A stretch of 64,000 bases of DNA from Micromonospora andamanensis (GTDB lineage Bacteria > Actinomycetota > Actinomycetes > Mycobacteriales > Micromonosporaceae), in contig NZ_BOOZ01000025.1 in the NCBI RefSeq assembly GCF_016863495.1, positions 62,001-126,000 on the forward strand, in the 5' to 3' direction. The position numbers and the translations under genes are program-made. This document shows, piece after piece, positions 34,395 to 42,551 of the stretch. Numbering within the stretch: position 1 is the first letter of the stretch; the number at the start of each line of letters is the position of its first letter. The notes below the pieces were generated by a model. It saw nothing but the letters and a program-made list of their open reading frames with translations. It did not search any database and was not told where the DNA came from.

Positions 34395-34441
34395 CCGCCC
34401 GGGTCCGGTGTCGCGTTGCCGACAGTGACACCCCCGGGCGG
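34395..34441. promoter_or_regulatory. Nested inverted repeat between divergent genes
   Basis: CCGCCCGGG and CCCGGGCGG are perfect inverted copies 29 bases apart, with GTGTC and GACAC nested inside. The element occupies the 122-base divergent gap between the YciO gene and a small membrane protein. Being upstream of both genes, it is more likely an operator or cruciform-forming site than a terminator. Confidence 0.3.
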
Positions 34442-34501
34442 ACGTAGACGTCCATCGTTGTCTTTATGGTCGTACGCGCACCCGGCGGCGGCTACGGGGA
34501 C

Positions 34502-34864
34502 ATGCTCCGACCCCCCACGACGCCGACCCCGGTACGGGTAACCGTGCTCGCCTTCGCCCTGCTGTCACTACTGTTCGCCCTGGCGACCGCGCACCGGGCG
34601 CTGGCCGCGACCGGCTCCCTCGGCGCGGTCGCCTTCTTCGCCGTGATGGCCGCCGCGTGCGCGCTTGTCGCGGTGGGCCTGGCCACCCGCCGCCGCTGGT
34701 CGCCCTACCCCGCGTACGCCCTGGCGGGCCTGTTGGCCGCCGCCTCGCTCGGCCTTTTCGGCGCGATCACGATCGTCGGCCTGGGCCTGCTGGCCTGGGT
34801 GGTCGTGGCGCTGAACACCCGCGTCTCGCGGGACTGGTTCAGCGGGCGTCGTCGACTGCGCTGA
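34502..34864 (+). CDS. Small four-helix membrane protein of unknown function
   Basis: 120 residues from the ATG at 34502 (a GTG-like or ATG start at 34466 would add 12 residues). Four hydrophobic segments: VTVLAFALLSLLFALATAH, LGAVAFFAVMAAACALVAVG, YPAYALAGLLAAASLGLFGA and ITIVGLGLLAWVVVALNT. The C-terminus is basic (SGRRRLR), so both ends probably face the cytoplasm. No family is recognised. It converges on the sigma-factor-linked gene 21 bases away. Confidence 0.6.
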   Translation: MLRPPTTPTPVRVTVLAFALLSLLFALATAHRALAATGSLGAVAFFAVMAAACALVAVGLATRRRWSPYPAYALAGLLAAASLGLFGAITIVGLGLLAWVVVALNTRVSRDWFSGRRRLR

Positions 34865-34885
34865 CCTCCTCGCTCCGTCACCGGC

Positions 34886-35620
34886 TCAGAGCGGTCGGCC
34901 CTGCGTGTCACGCGCCGAGATGCCGTCCAGCCGCCGCCCCGGCTTCACCGTCTGCGGGTCGAACCAGAAGATCACCACGTCGGTGTCCATGCTCCACCGC
35001 GCCAGTCGGGCCGTGACCCGGCGACCGTCGACGGTACCGATGATCCCGTCGGCGGGCCCCACGAAGTAGCCGAAGGTCGGCACCGGGGCGTACGTCGGAG
35101 CGGCCGGGGACGATTCATAGCCGATCTCGTGGAAGCCGGGCCGGCGATCCGAGCCCGCGACATCGTTGACCAGATAGTCCGCGATCAACGTGCCGTCGGC
35201 CAGTCGGCGGCCGGCGACCAGCCCGATCGTGACGTCCGGCACCGCGGGCAGGTCCACCGGCACGAAGTAGAAGACCCGTTCCTCGGTGCCGTACCTGATT
35301 CCGCTCGACACCACCTCGCCGATCGGTTTCCGGCTCTCGGTGCCGGGAATCGGGGTGGACGTCACGGGAGCGGAGGTCGTCGGCGCGCTGACCGCCGGAG
35401 CCGGCGGTGGAAGCTGCCCGGGTGGACGAGCGAACCGGACGCCGACCGTGACGCCGACGACGACGAGCGCCGCCGACAACACCACAGCTCCGCCGGCCGC
35501 GGCCCGGCGACGGCGACGCAACGACCGGCCCTGACGCATCACCGCGTCGAGGTCCAGCGATTCCCACAGGTCAGGTTCCGTCGCCCGCATGGCCGCGCGC
35601 AGCCGCTCCACCTCGTTCAC
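34886..35620 (-). CDS. Membrane protein coupled to a SigE-family sigma factor
   Basis: 244 residues from a GTG at 35620, with GGAGG ahead and a GTGA overlap with the sigma factor stop. N-terminal cytoplasmic part VNEVERLRAAMRATEPDLWE with an acidic helix, one membrane segment (AAAGGAVVLSAALVVVGVTV, about 48-67), a proline/threonine-rich linker and a beta-rich outer domain (ERVFYFVPVDLPAVPDVTIG, YFVGPADGIIGTVDG). The tight coupling and topology suggest an anti-sigma-like or signal-sensing role, but no zinc-finger anti-sigma motif is present. Confidence 0.7.
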   Translation of the reverse strand: MNEVERLRAAMRATEPDLWESLDLDAVMRQGRSLRRRRRAAAGGAVVLSAALVVVGVTVGVRFARPPGQLPPPAPAVSAPTTSAPVTSTPIPGTESRKPIGEVVSSGIRYGTEERVFYFVPVDLPAVPDVTIGLVAGRRLADGTLIADYLVNDVAGSDRRPGFHEIGYESSPAAPTYAPVPTFGYFVGPADGIIGTVDGRRVTARLARWSMDTDVVIFWFDPQTVKPGRRLDGISARDTQGRPL

Positions 35621-36126
35621 CTGCGCCTCCCCTCGACGGTCTGCGGCTGTCCGCCAGCGGTACGCAGCTTCTCGAGGGCCCGGGAGCTGGTGCTCTTCAC
35701 GGTGCCCAGGGAGACATCGAGTTCCCGGGCGACCTGCGCCTCCGGGAGGTCGAAGTAATACCGCAGCACCACGATGGCCCGTTCCCGGGGCGACAGGGCG
35801 CCGAGGACACCGAGCAACCAGCGCCGGGTGGTCACCTCGTCGGCGACGTCGCCACGGCGCTGCTCCGGAATGTCGTCGCTCGGGTACTCCCTGATCGGAC
35901 GTCGCCAGCCGTCGACGAGGTGGTTGACGAGCACGGTGCGGGCGTACCCGTAGGCATCGTCGTCGCGTACCCGTGACCATGCCGCGTAGGTGCGTACCAG
36001 GGCGGTCTGCGCGGCGTCCTCGGCCTGATGGTGGTCGCCGGTCATCAGGAACGCCGCGTGCACCAGCCGTCCGGACGCCACCCGGGCGAACTCCGCGAAC
36101 TCCGTGTCACCCCGGGCCATGGCCAC
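35617..36126 (-). CDS. SigE-family ECF RNA polymerase sigma factor
   Basis: 169 residues. Sigma region 2: FAEFARVASGRLVHAAFLMT and HHQAEDAAQTALVRTYAAW with ARTVLVNHLVDGWRR. Sigma region 4: LLGVLGALSPRERAIVVLRY, DLPEAQVARELDVSLGTVKS and TSSRALEKLR. The length and the NHLVDxxRR motif are those of the actinobacterial SigE-type ECF subfamily, not E. coli sigma-E. ATG at 36126; MAR at 36120 also possible. It directs RNA polymerase to a stress or surface regulon and is translationally coupled to its membrane partner. Confidence 0.9.
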   Translation of the reverse strand: MAMARGDTEFAEFARVASGRLVHAAFLMTGDHHQAEDAAQTALVRTYAAWSRVRDDDAYGYARTVLVNHLVDGWRRPIREYPSDDIPEQRRGDVADEVTTRRWLLGVLGALSPRERAIVVLRYYFDLPEAQVARELDVSLGTVKSTSSRALEKLRTAGGQPQTVEGRRR

Positions 36127-36263
36127 CTCTTGCGCACCTCACGCCGGACAGGACGGGTGAGACGACGAAAAGGTTGAGCGCTCGGTAGATCAACTCTTCG
36201 GACCTGTCGGCCGTCCTTCCTCCTGCGTGCCACCGGTCGGCGGCGCGTGCCGAGGGAGGAATC

Positions 36264-37079
36264 ATGTCGCGGAACCCTACGCGGGCCCGGGCCGGCGGCT
36301 GGCGGGCCCGGCCGCTGGCGGCGGTGCTGCTCACCGGACTGTTCGCCGGTTGCGCCCCACCGGCCACCGCCGAGTCGAACCCGCCGTCGGCCGGCGCGAC
36401 GAGGAGCGGGTCGGTCGCGTCGACCCCGGCCGGGCCGGTGCGGTCGTCCCCGGTCGCGCCGCCGCCGGTGAGCTATCCCGCCGATGGCGGTGGCCGCTGG
36501 GCGGTCGCCGACGGCGAGCCGCCGACCGCGGCTGGTCCGGGGCGTCTGTTGCGCTACCGGGTCGCCGTGGAACGCGACATCCGCGGCCTGCCGGTGGCCG
36601 ATTTCGCCGCCGAGGTCACCCGGACGCTCGCCGATCCTCAGGGTTGGACCGCCGGTGGGGCCTGGCGGCTGCGCCGGGTCGGGCCGCGCCAGCCTGCGGA
36701 TTTCACCGTCTACCTGGCAACCCCCGGCACCCGGGACGTGCTGTGCCAGGACACCCCGGACGGCTACACCTCCTGCCGCAACGGCGATCGGGTGGTGATC
36801 AACGTGGCTCGCTGGGTCAAGGGGGTGCCGGACTACGGCGCGAGCCTTGCCGTCTACCGGCGGTACGTGATCAACCACGAGGTCGGGCACCGGCTCGGCC
36901 TGGGCCACGAGCGCTGCCCGGGGCGGGGCAGACCCGCACCGGTGATGCAGCAGCAGACCCTCGGGTTGCACGGCTGCACCGCCAACGCGATGCCGTACCT
37001 GGACGGCAGGCGACACTCCGGACCTCCCGGTTCCTACGCCGACCCGATCCCGCCCCGGGAGCGCGGCCGGCCCGGCTGA
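36264..37079 (+). CDS. DUF3152 lipoprotein with metzincin-type zinc motif
   Basis: 271 residues. Signal with lipobox (LTGLFAGC, Cys about 30), a 40-residue Ser/Pro linker, then DUF3152: RLLRYRVAVERDIRGLPVAD, DFAAEVTRTLADPQGW, ADFTVYLATPGTRDVLC and RVVINVARWVKG. The motif INHEVGHRLGLGHERC (HEXGHXXGXXH, about 213-226) is the metzincin zinc site, and VMQQQT lies where the Met-turn would be. Family members are called hypothetical but probably cut peptides outside the cell. It is divergent from the sigma factor gene, 137 bases away. Confidence 0.85.
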   Translation: MSRNPTRARAGGWRARPLAAVLLTGLFAGCAPPATAESNPPSAGATRSGSVASTPAGPVRSSPVAPPPVSYPADGGGRWAVADGEPPTAAGPGRLLRYRVAVERDIRGLPVADFAAEVTRTLADPQGWTAGGAWRLRRVGPRQPADFTVYLATPGTRDVLCQDTPDGYTSCRNGDRVVINVARWVKGVPDYGASLAVYRRYVINHEVGHRLGLGHERCPGRGRPAPVMQQQTLGLHGCTANAMPYLDGRRHSGPPGSYADPIPPRERGRPG

Positions 37080-37118
37080 CCTTGGATGGTGACGTCACAC
37101 TTGACGGCGGACTTTAGG

Positions 37119-37132
37119 TCAACAATAGTTGA
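37119..37132. promoter_or_regulatory. Candidate ArsR operator
   Basis: TCAAC and GTTGA flank AATA in a 14-bp inverted repeat that ends four bases before the ArsR-ArsC start codon at 37137. The TCAA(N)TTGA half-site type and position suit an ArsR/SmtB repressor. It is one of the few A/T-rich patches here. Confidence 0.55.
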
Positions 37133-37136
37133 GTCT

Positions 37137-37823
37137 ATGGAGGTTGAGCTTTCTTCGTTGGCCGCGCGGGCCCGCGTCCACGCGGCGCTCGGCGATCCGG
37201 CGCGCCTGGCGATCGTGGACGCGCTCACCCTCGGTGACGCCTCTCCCGGCGAGGTCGCAGGCCGCCTCGACATGCCGACAAACCTGGTCGCCCATCACGT
37301 CAAGGTCCTCACCCAGGCGGGCCTGGTGGCAAAGGTCCGTTCCGAGGGTGACAGGCGTCGCACCTACCTCCAGCTGCTCCCCGACACACTCGCCGCGCTC
37401 GCCACTCCCCGGCTGACCGGAGTCGGCCGGGTGGTCTTCGTCTGCACCCACAACTCGGCCCGCTCGCAGCTGGCCGCCGCGCTGTGGCGACACCGCACCC
37501 GGGGTGCCGCCGCCTCGGCCGGCACCCAGCCCGCGGCCCGGGTCCACCCCCGCGCGATCGCCGTCGCCCACCGTCACCAGCTCGACCTCGACCCGGCCGG
37601 CACCGCCCACGTCGCCGATGTCGTACGCAGCGACGACCTCGTCATCGCCGTCTGCGACAACGCCCACGAGGGGCTGACCGACCAGCTACGCCCCCGGTTG
37701 CACTGGTCGGTTCCGGACCCGGCCCGGGTGGACACCGACGAGGCGTTCGAGTCCGCCTACGCCGACCTCGCCGACCGGGTCGCCCGGCTCGCTCCCGCCG
37801 TCCTACCCGGAGACCAACGATGA
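37137..37823 (+). CDS. ArsR repressor fused to low-molecular-weight phosphatase/arsenate reductase domain
   Basis: 228 residues from the ATG at 37137, just after a candidate operator. Residues about 5-80 are an ArsR winged helix (HAALGDPARLAIVDALTLGD, NLVAHHVKVLTQAGLVAKVR, EGDRRRTYLQL). Residues about 97-225 are an LMW-PTP/ArsC fold with the CX5R loop VVFVCTHNSARSQLAAALW and the later DLVIAVCDNAHEGL and HWSVPDPARV. The second ArsC cysteine pattern (GCGDAC) is missing, so the domain may sense or bind rather than reduce arsenate. First gene of the arsenic operon; overlaps the next by ATGA. Confidence 0.88.
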   Translation: MEVELSSLAARARVHAALGDPARLAIVDALTLGDASPGEVAGRLDMPTNLVAHHVKVLTQAGLVAKVRSEGDRRRTYLQLLPDTLAALATPRLTGVGRVVFVCTHNSARSQLAAALWRHRTRGAAASAGTQPAARVHPRAIAVAHRHQLDLDPAGTAHVADVVRSDDLVIAVCDNAHEGLTDQLRPRLHWSVPDPARVDTDEAFESAYADLADRVARLAPAVLPGDQR

Positions 37824-38479
37824 CCCACCTCGCCCGTAGCCCCCGCCCCGACCTCTCGGTCGATCAACGTCTCGCCCTGCGTACCGCCGCGACCCGGCTC
37901 GCCGGGGAATTCCACGGCACGTACGGCACCGAGACGATCGAGCGCTTCCTGCACAGCAGCTACGACCAGTTCGCCGTCGACGGCCGGATCCCCCACTACC
38001 TGCCCCTGCTCGCCGAACGCTTCGCCCGTCAGCGGTTACAGGCGCTGGCCCGGGTCGAGGGCCACCACCGTGACGGCCGGCCGGTCGTCCTGTTCCTGTG
38101 CACCCACAACGCCGGCCGCTCGCAGATGGCCCTCGGGTTCCTCACCCACCTGGCCGGCGACCGGGCCGTGGCCTGGTCCGGCGGCAGCGAGCCGGGCACC
38201 GAGATCAATCCCGCCGCCGTGGCGGCCATGGCCGAACGCGGCATCGACATCTCCGACGAGTTCCCCAAGCCCTGGACCGACGAGGTGGTCCGAGCGGCAG
38301 ACGTGGTGGTCACCATGGGCTGCGGTGACGCCTGCCCGGTCTTCCCCGGCACCCGCTACGAGAACTGGGATCTCGCCGACCCGGCCGGCCGCGACGTCGA
38401 CGACGTCCGGCCGATCCGGGACGAGATCGAACGGCGGGTACGGCGTCTCCTCGACGAGTTGAACGTCCCCACCCGATAG
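37820..38479 (+). CDS. arsC: Arsenate reductase ArsC with N-terminal three-helix extension
   Basis: 219 residues. Residues 1-80 form a helical region (LRTAATRLAGEFHGTYGTET, FAVDGRIPHYLPLLAERFAR) seen in front of many actinobacterial ArsC proteins. The catalytic domain has the nucleophile in LFLCTHNAGRSQMALGF (Cys94) and VVVTMGCGDACPVFPGTRYE (Cys168, Cys172), the mycothiol/mycoredoxin-type actinobacterial ArsC pattern. It reduces arsenate to arsenite. Overlaps the ArsR fusion and precedes the channel gene by 22 bases. Confidence 0.9.
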   Translation: MTHLARSPRPDLSVDQRLALRTAATRLAGEFHGTYGTETIERFLHSSYDQFAVDGRIPHYLPLLAERFARQRLQALARVEGHHRDGRPVVLFLCTHNAGRSQMALGFLTHLAGDRAVAWSGGSEPGTEINPAAVAAMAERGIDISDEFPKPWTDEVVRAADVVVTMGCGDACPVFPGTRYENWDLADPAGRDVDDVRPIRDEIERRVRRLLDELNVPTR

Positions 38480-38501
38480 CCATCGAGGAGAAGCACAACC
38501 G

Positions 38502-39245
38502 ATGACCATCGCACTTCCACGGCGCCTGCTGGCCGAGTTCGCCGGCACCGCCCTGCTGGTCACCGCCGTGGTCGGCTCCGGCATCATGGCCGCCACCCTG
38601 TCCCCGGGCGACGTCGGCCTGCAACTGCTGGAAAACTCGATCGCCACGGCCTTCGCGCTGGGCGTGCTGATCCTGATGTTCGGACCGGTCTCCGGCGCGC
38701 ACTTCAACCCGGTCGTCTCCGTCGCCGACTGGTGGCTCGGCCGACGTTCGGGCACCGGTCTCACCGCCGCCGACCTGGCCGGCTACGTCGCGGCGCAGGT
38801 GCTGGGCGGCATCGCCGGGGCGGTCCTGGCGAACCTGATGTTCGGCCTCAGCGCCGTCAACTTCGCCGGCACGGACCGTACCGGCGGGCACCTGTGGCTC
38901 GGTGAGGTCGTCGCCACGGCCGGCCTGGTGCTGCTGATCTTTGCGCTGGCCCGGTCCGGCCGCGCCACGGTGGCACCGGCCGCCGTGGGCGCCTACATCG
39001 GAGCGGCGTACTGGTTCACCTCGTCCACCTCGTTCGCCAACCCGGCGGTCACCGTCGGCCGCGCCTTCACCGACACCTTCGCCGGCATCGCTCCCGGCTC
39101 CGTGCCGGGCTTCGTGGTGGCACAGGTTGTCGGTCTCGCCGTCGGAGTCGGCCTGTTGGCGGCCCTCTACGCCGACGCCGGTGCCGCCGCCGACCAGGTG
39201 GTCGTGCCCGCCGACGACCAGGCGACCGGAAGCCGGCGCCCATGA
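38502..39245 (+). CDS. MIP-family aquaglyceroporin (AqpS-like arsenite channel)
   Basis: 247 residues with six membrane segments and two half-helix loops. The first loop reads GAHFNPVVSVADW (NPV instead of NPA), the second TSFANPAVTVGRAFTD (canonical NPA followed by Arg of the selectivity filter). Inside an ars operon with no ArsB or Acr3 pump, it most likely lets arsenite leave down its gradient, as AqpS does in rhizobial operons. GAGGAGAAGC lies upstream as ribosome binding site. Confidence 0.88.
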   Translation: MTIALPRRLLAEFAGTALLVTAVVGSGIMAATLSPGDVGLQLLENSIATAFALGVLILMFGPVSGAHFNPVVSVADWWLGRRSGTGLTAADLAGYVAAQVLGGIAGAVLANLMFGLSAVNFAGTDRTGGHLWLGEVVATAGLVLLIFALARSGRATVAPAAVGAYIGAAYWFTSSTSFANPAVTVGRAFTDTFAGIAPGSVPGFVVAQVVGLAVGVGLLAALYADAGAAADQVVVPADDQATGSRRP

Positions 39246-39300
39246 TCTGCCCGCACGCTCGACAGTCAGCCGCCACCCCCGTACCGCAGAGAGGCATCTC

Positions 39301-39708
39301 ATGACCGACAAGCCCAGCGTCCTGTTCGTCTGCGTCCACAACGCCGGCCGCTCCCAGATGGCTGCCGGCTGGCTGCGCCACCTGGCCGGCGACGCCGTCG
39401 AGGTCCGCTCCGCCGGCTCCGCTCCCGCCGAGGCGGTCAACCCGGCCGCCGTCGAGGCCATGCGGGAGGTCGGCATCGACATCACCGATCAGACCCCCAA
39501 GCTCCTGGAGTACGCCACCGCCGAGTCCTCCGACGTGATCGTCACCATGGGCTGCGGCGACGCCTGCCCCGTCTTTCCCGGCAAGCGCTACGAGGACTGG
39601 AAACTCGCGGACCCGGCCGGCAAGGGCGTCGAGGCGGTGCGCCCGATCCGCGACGAGATCCGCCACCGGGTCGAACGGCTGCTCACCGAGCTGCCGGTGA
39701 CCGCCTGA
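39301..39708 (+). CDS. arsC: Arsenate reductase ArsC
   Basis: 135 residues, compact form. VLFVCVHNAGRSQMAAGWLR carries the nucleophile Cys11, and VIVTMGCGDACPVFPGKRYE carries Cys85 and Cys89. It is close to the catalytic half of the ArsC two genes upstream (both share TMGCGDACPVFPG and a WxLADPAG segment), so the pair arose by duplication, and this copy lacks the helical N-terminus. Last gene of the operon, 55 bases after the channel gene, with GAGAGG as ribosome binding site. Confidence 0.92.
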   Translation: MTDKPSVLFVCVHNAGRSQMAAGWLRHLAGDAVEVRSAGSAPAEAVNPAAVEAMREVGIDITDQTPKLLEYATAESSDVIVTMGCGDACPVFPGKRYEDWKLADPAGKGVEAVRPIRDEIRHRVERLLTELPVTA

Positions 39709-39753
39709 CGGCTCCGTCGGCCTCAGCCACTGTGGCAGCCGCCCACCTACCGG

Positions 39754-40401
39754 TCAGCATCCGTCTGGTGTCCGCACACCGCGGACCATGCGGATCTCCC
39801 GTACCCCGTCCTCGACCTGGACCACTCCGTCGGCGATGAACCCGTGCTTACGGTAGAACGCCTGGGCCCGAGGGTTGGGATCGGCGACCCACAGCGCCGC
39901 CGACTCCGTCGGGTCGATGACGGCCCGCAACAGTGCCGGCCCCGCACCCGTACCGTGGTCGGCCGCCCGCACGTAGAGCAGATGGAGCTGCCGCACCCAC
40001 TCGGCGGCGGCATCCGGCGGCGGGCCCGACATCGCGATTCCGATCACCTTGCCGTCCCGCTCGGCCACAGCCGCCCGGTTCCGGCGATATCGCTCATCGG
40101 AAAGTGCGACGGTCCAGAACCGCTCCCGCGCGGCCGGCAAACTCGGATCGTCGAGCACCGCATCCGACATGAGTCCGCGGTACGTCTCCTGCCAGCAACG
40201 AACATGCACCCACGCCATCTGGGCGGCGTCCTCGACTCGGGCCAACCGAACTGTCAGCGGGGATCCCACCACCGGAGCGTAGGCCGCGATCAGCTGCTCG
40301 CCGAACCTGACCCGTGGCGGCCGGTCGCCGCCGGGCCAGGTGGCGTGTCGGCCGACACCGCGAACGTACCCTGGTCGCCGCGGTTCCGTCGGCGCGTTCA
40401 C
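39754..40401 (-). CDS. GNAT family N-acetyltransferase
   Basis: 215 residues from a GTG that overlaps the upstream membrane-protein stop (GTGA). The GNAT fold spans about 48-205: LTVRLARVEDAAQMAWVHVR, the VRQLHLLYVRAADHGTGAGP motif A (acetyl-CoA pyrophosphate loop, here HGTGAG), LWVADPNPRAQAFYRKHGFI and GVREIRMVR. The first 45 residues are basic and disordered-looking. It acetylates an unknown small molecule or protein and converges on the arsC gene. Confidence 0.85.
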   Translation of the reverse strand: MNAPTEPRRPGYVRGVGRHATWPGGDRPPRVRFGEQLIAAYAPVVGSPLTVRLARVEDAAQMAWVHVRCWQETYRGLMSDAVLDDPSLPAARERFWTVALSDERYRRNRAAVAERDGKVIGIAMSGPPPDAAAEWVRQLHLLYVRAADHGTGAGPALLRAVIDPTESAALWVADPNPRAQAFYRKHGFIADGVVQVEDGVREIRMVRGVRTPDGC

Positions 40402-40973
40402 GTGGCGTCCTGTCGTTGACCGTCGTCGGCGGTCGGCGCCGGAACACCGGAGGCGGTCGTCACGGCAGCCGGCTCGGTGTTCGCCTCGGCGAAGTACTCA
40501 AGCATGGCCAGGAGCAGGAACGCTCTCGTGAGCAATGCGAACGTCACGACGTACAGCACTGCGAAAAGGCCGTCGTAGAGGGCAATGCCGATCGCGCTGT
40601 CGGGACTTTCGGTGATCAGTACCCGGTACAGGCCACTGGGTGCCAGAACGTAGCCGGCGAGCGCGGCGAGCGCCCCGGCGAAACAGATCCGCGCGGACCG
40701 GGCGTAGCGTCCGCGATATCTCGGACCGGTGAACCGGTCCCGGCGGCTGAATGTGGCAAACGTCAGGAAGATGCAGGTCAGCATCGTCACCGCACTCACC
40801 ACAGCCGGCGGAAGATCCTGGAAGGGCCGGCCGCCGTCGTCGACCGGGATGACGGCGAGGAATGCGTTCGACAGCGGGAACAGCACCGAAATTCCCGCGA
40901 GAACGCCCCAGAGACTCCGCAGGAACTGGAGGAAATCGCGCAGGTCCTTGAGGAACGTGTGTTCGGGCTCCAC
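40398..40973 (-). CDS. Four-helix membrane protein of unknown function
   Basis: 191 residues from a GTG at 40973. Hydrophobic segments at LWGVLAGISVLFPLSNAFLA, AVVSAVTMLTCIFLTFATF, ICFAGALAALAGYVLAP and GLFAVLYVVTFALLTRAFLL; amphipathic N-terminal helix (FLKDLRDFLQFLRSL). No family recognised. It is translationally coupled to the downstream GNAT gene. Base composition is slightly richer in A/T than its neighbours. Its 5' side shares the 172-base divergent gap with the iron-box-controlled siderophore locus. Confidence 0.62.
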   Translation of the reverse strand: MEPEHTFLKDLRDFLQFLRSLWGVLAGISVLFPLSNAFLAVIPVDDGGRPFQDLPPAVVSAVTMLTCIFLTFATFSRRDRFTGPRYRGRYARSARICFAGALAALAGYVLAPSGLYRVLITESPDSAIGIALYDGLFAVLYVVTFALLTRAFLLLAMLEYFAEANTEPAAVTTASGVPAPTADDGQRQDAT

Positions 40974-41109
40974 GTTGGTCCCCTACCTCGTGTCCGTGCT
41001 GTCGAGAATAGCCCCGCACAGGCGGGAACGGAGCACACGTTCCCGGGGCCTGGCGGTCGGTCCCTGGCGAGGCCGGGTCCGGGGACTTGCCCGACCGACG
41101 TCCTCCTGG

Positions 41110-41128
41110 TTAGGTATGCCTAACCAAA
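41110..41128. promoter_or_regulatory. DtxR/IdeR-type iron box heading the siderophore locus
   Basis: TTAGGTATGCCTAACCAAA matches the 19-bp iron-box consensus at about 16 positions, and GGTTAGG/CCTAACC around it form a perfect seven-base inverted repeat (41108-41125). It ends 17 bases before the ATG of the first gene, at 41146. It predicts repression of the siderophore genes in iron-replete cells. Confidence 0.85.
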
Positions 41129-41145
41129 CTAACGGGGAGGGCGCG

Positions 41146-41724
41146 ATGGCGTCGCCTGTCGCCACGGCCATGACCATCAGCGGCCTGGCCAGCACTGTCG
41201 TCGTCACCGACCAGGTCGACGTCGAGCAGCTCGCCGAGGTCTACCGGCAGGTGCACGCGGCAGATCTGCACCTGCCCGACCACCAGGTGCCGAGCGTGCA
41301 GGATCGTCTCCGGTGGACCGTGGCAGCCCCGGGCTTCCAGGCGGCGCTCGGCTACGTCGACGGCCGTCTGGCGGGAGCGGTGCTGGGTTGTCCACTACCA
41401 CCCGAGACCGTGTGGTGGCGTGACCTGTCGTCGACCGACGATCCCGACCTGGCCGTCGAGTGGGTCGGACGCACGTTCGCGGTGTGCGAGGCGTTCGTGC
41501 TGCCCGAGCACCGCCGGCACCGCCTCGGCCTGCGGATGACCACCCAACTGTTGGACGGGCGCGGCGAGGAACGGGTCGCCCTGGCGGTCGCCGAGACGAA
41601 CACCCGGGTCTGGCACGCGCTGCAACGAATCCGGTTCGACCATGTCGGCGACCTCGTCCCGTTTCCGGGCTGGCGTACGCACCGGATGCTGGTGCGGTCG
41701 CTGCCGCTGAGCCCCACGGCGTGA
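41146..41724 (+). CDS. GNAT family acyltransferase of the siderophore locus
   Basis: 192 residues, ATG at 41146 with GGGGAGG ahead. GNAT features: VDVEQLAEVYRQVHAADLHL near the start, CEAFVLPEHRRHRLGLRMTT as the acyl-CoA-binding loop (RRHRLG in place of the usual Q/RxxGxG/A) and AVAETNTRVWHALQRIRFDH. First gene behind the iron box. It could acylate an amine or hydroxylamine building block of the siderophore; alternatively it protects against the product. Confidence 0.75.
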   Translation: MASPVATAMTISGLASTVVVTDQVDVEQLAEVYRQVHAADLHLPDHQVPSVQDRLRWTVAAPGFQAALGYVDGRLAGAVLGCPLPPETVWWRDLSSTDDPDLAVEWVGRTFAVCEAFVLPEHRRHRLGLRMTTQLLDGRGEERVALAVAETNTRVWHALQRIRFDHVGDLVPFPGWRTHRMLVRSLPLSPTA

Positions 41725-41815
41725 GCACAGAGATCAACGCGACAGGCGTCGACCGGCACGGGGCACCGACCATCCGGCTCGTCGTCACCGGGACGCGCAC
41801 ACAGTGGAGGCACAC

Positions 41816-42529
41816 GTGAAAAGGAACTGGGAAGCTCTCGTCCTCAAGGCGTTCGGGGGCCGGAGTTTCCAGCTGACCGTCCTGGAGAACGAACCCGTCG
41901 GCGACTGCTACCAACGGCTGCTCGTCGACGGGGGCGACCTCCTACGCGACTGCGGCGTCCACCCCACCATGTGGATCCGGTTGTGGTTCGACAACGAGGG
42001 CCGACCTCACCAGCGGGCCTACACGCTCGTCGACCCGGACGCCGGCAGCGGACGCTTCCACCTCGTGTTCGCCCTGCACGACGGCTGTGCGGCGCGCTGG
42101 GCCACGACCGCTCGGCCGGGAGACACCATCGAGGCGACCGTGCAGGGCAGCTCGTTCGCGCTGCCCGAGCCGACACCCGGGCGGCTCTACCTGGTCGGCG
42201 ACGCGGCGTCGCTGCCGGCGGTCAACAGCCTGCTCGACGCCGCCGGGCCCGCGTCGGCGAAGATCTGGCTCGAGTACGCCCACGACGGTGAGCGCAATCT
42301 GCCGCTGCGTATCCGCCCGCACGACGAGGTGGTGTGGGTGCCGCGCCGCGACGAGGGTCAGCACCTGGTGGACACCGTCACCGCCGCCTTGACCACAGGG
42401 CGGGAGGACGGGCTGTACTGGGTGGCCTGCGAGGCGGCCAGCACCCGCAGCATCGTCAAGCACCTGCGACGCGGCCTGGGCGTCGGCAAGGAACAGGTGG
42501 CCTCGCTCGCCTACTGGCGCGCCCGGTGA
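41816..42529 (+). CDS. Siderophore-interacting protein (FAD-dependent ferri-siderophore reductase)
   Basis: 237 residues from a GTG at 41816 with GGAGG five bases ahead. ViuB/SIP-type fold: FAD-binding barrel (RLLVDGGDLLRDCGVHPTMW, RPHQRAYTLVDPDAGSGRFH, ARWATTARPGDTIEATVQGS) and NAD(P)H-type domain (GRLYLVGDAASLPAVNSLLD, GLYWVACEAASTRSIVKHLR, GVGKEQVASLAYWRAR). The RAYTLVDP segment corresponds to the FAD-contacting RxYTxR region, here without the second arginine. It releases iron from the imported siderophore inside the cell. Confidence 0.9.
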   Translation: MKRNWEALVLKAFGGRSFQLTVLENEPVGDCYQRLLVDGGDLLRDCGVHPTMWIRLWFDNEGRPHQRAYTLVDPDAGSGRFHLVFALHDGCAARWATTARPGDTIEATVQGSSFALPEPTPGRLYLVGDAASLPAVNSLLDAAGPASAKIWLEYAHDGERNLPLRIRPHDEVVWVPRRDEGQHLVDTVTAALTTGREDGLYWVACEAASTRSIVKHLRRGLGVGKEQVASLAYWRAR

Positions 42530-42551
42530 CGGCCCACCGCCGGGCCGGCTC

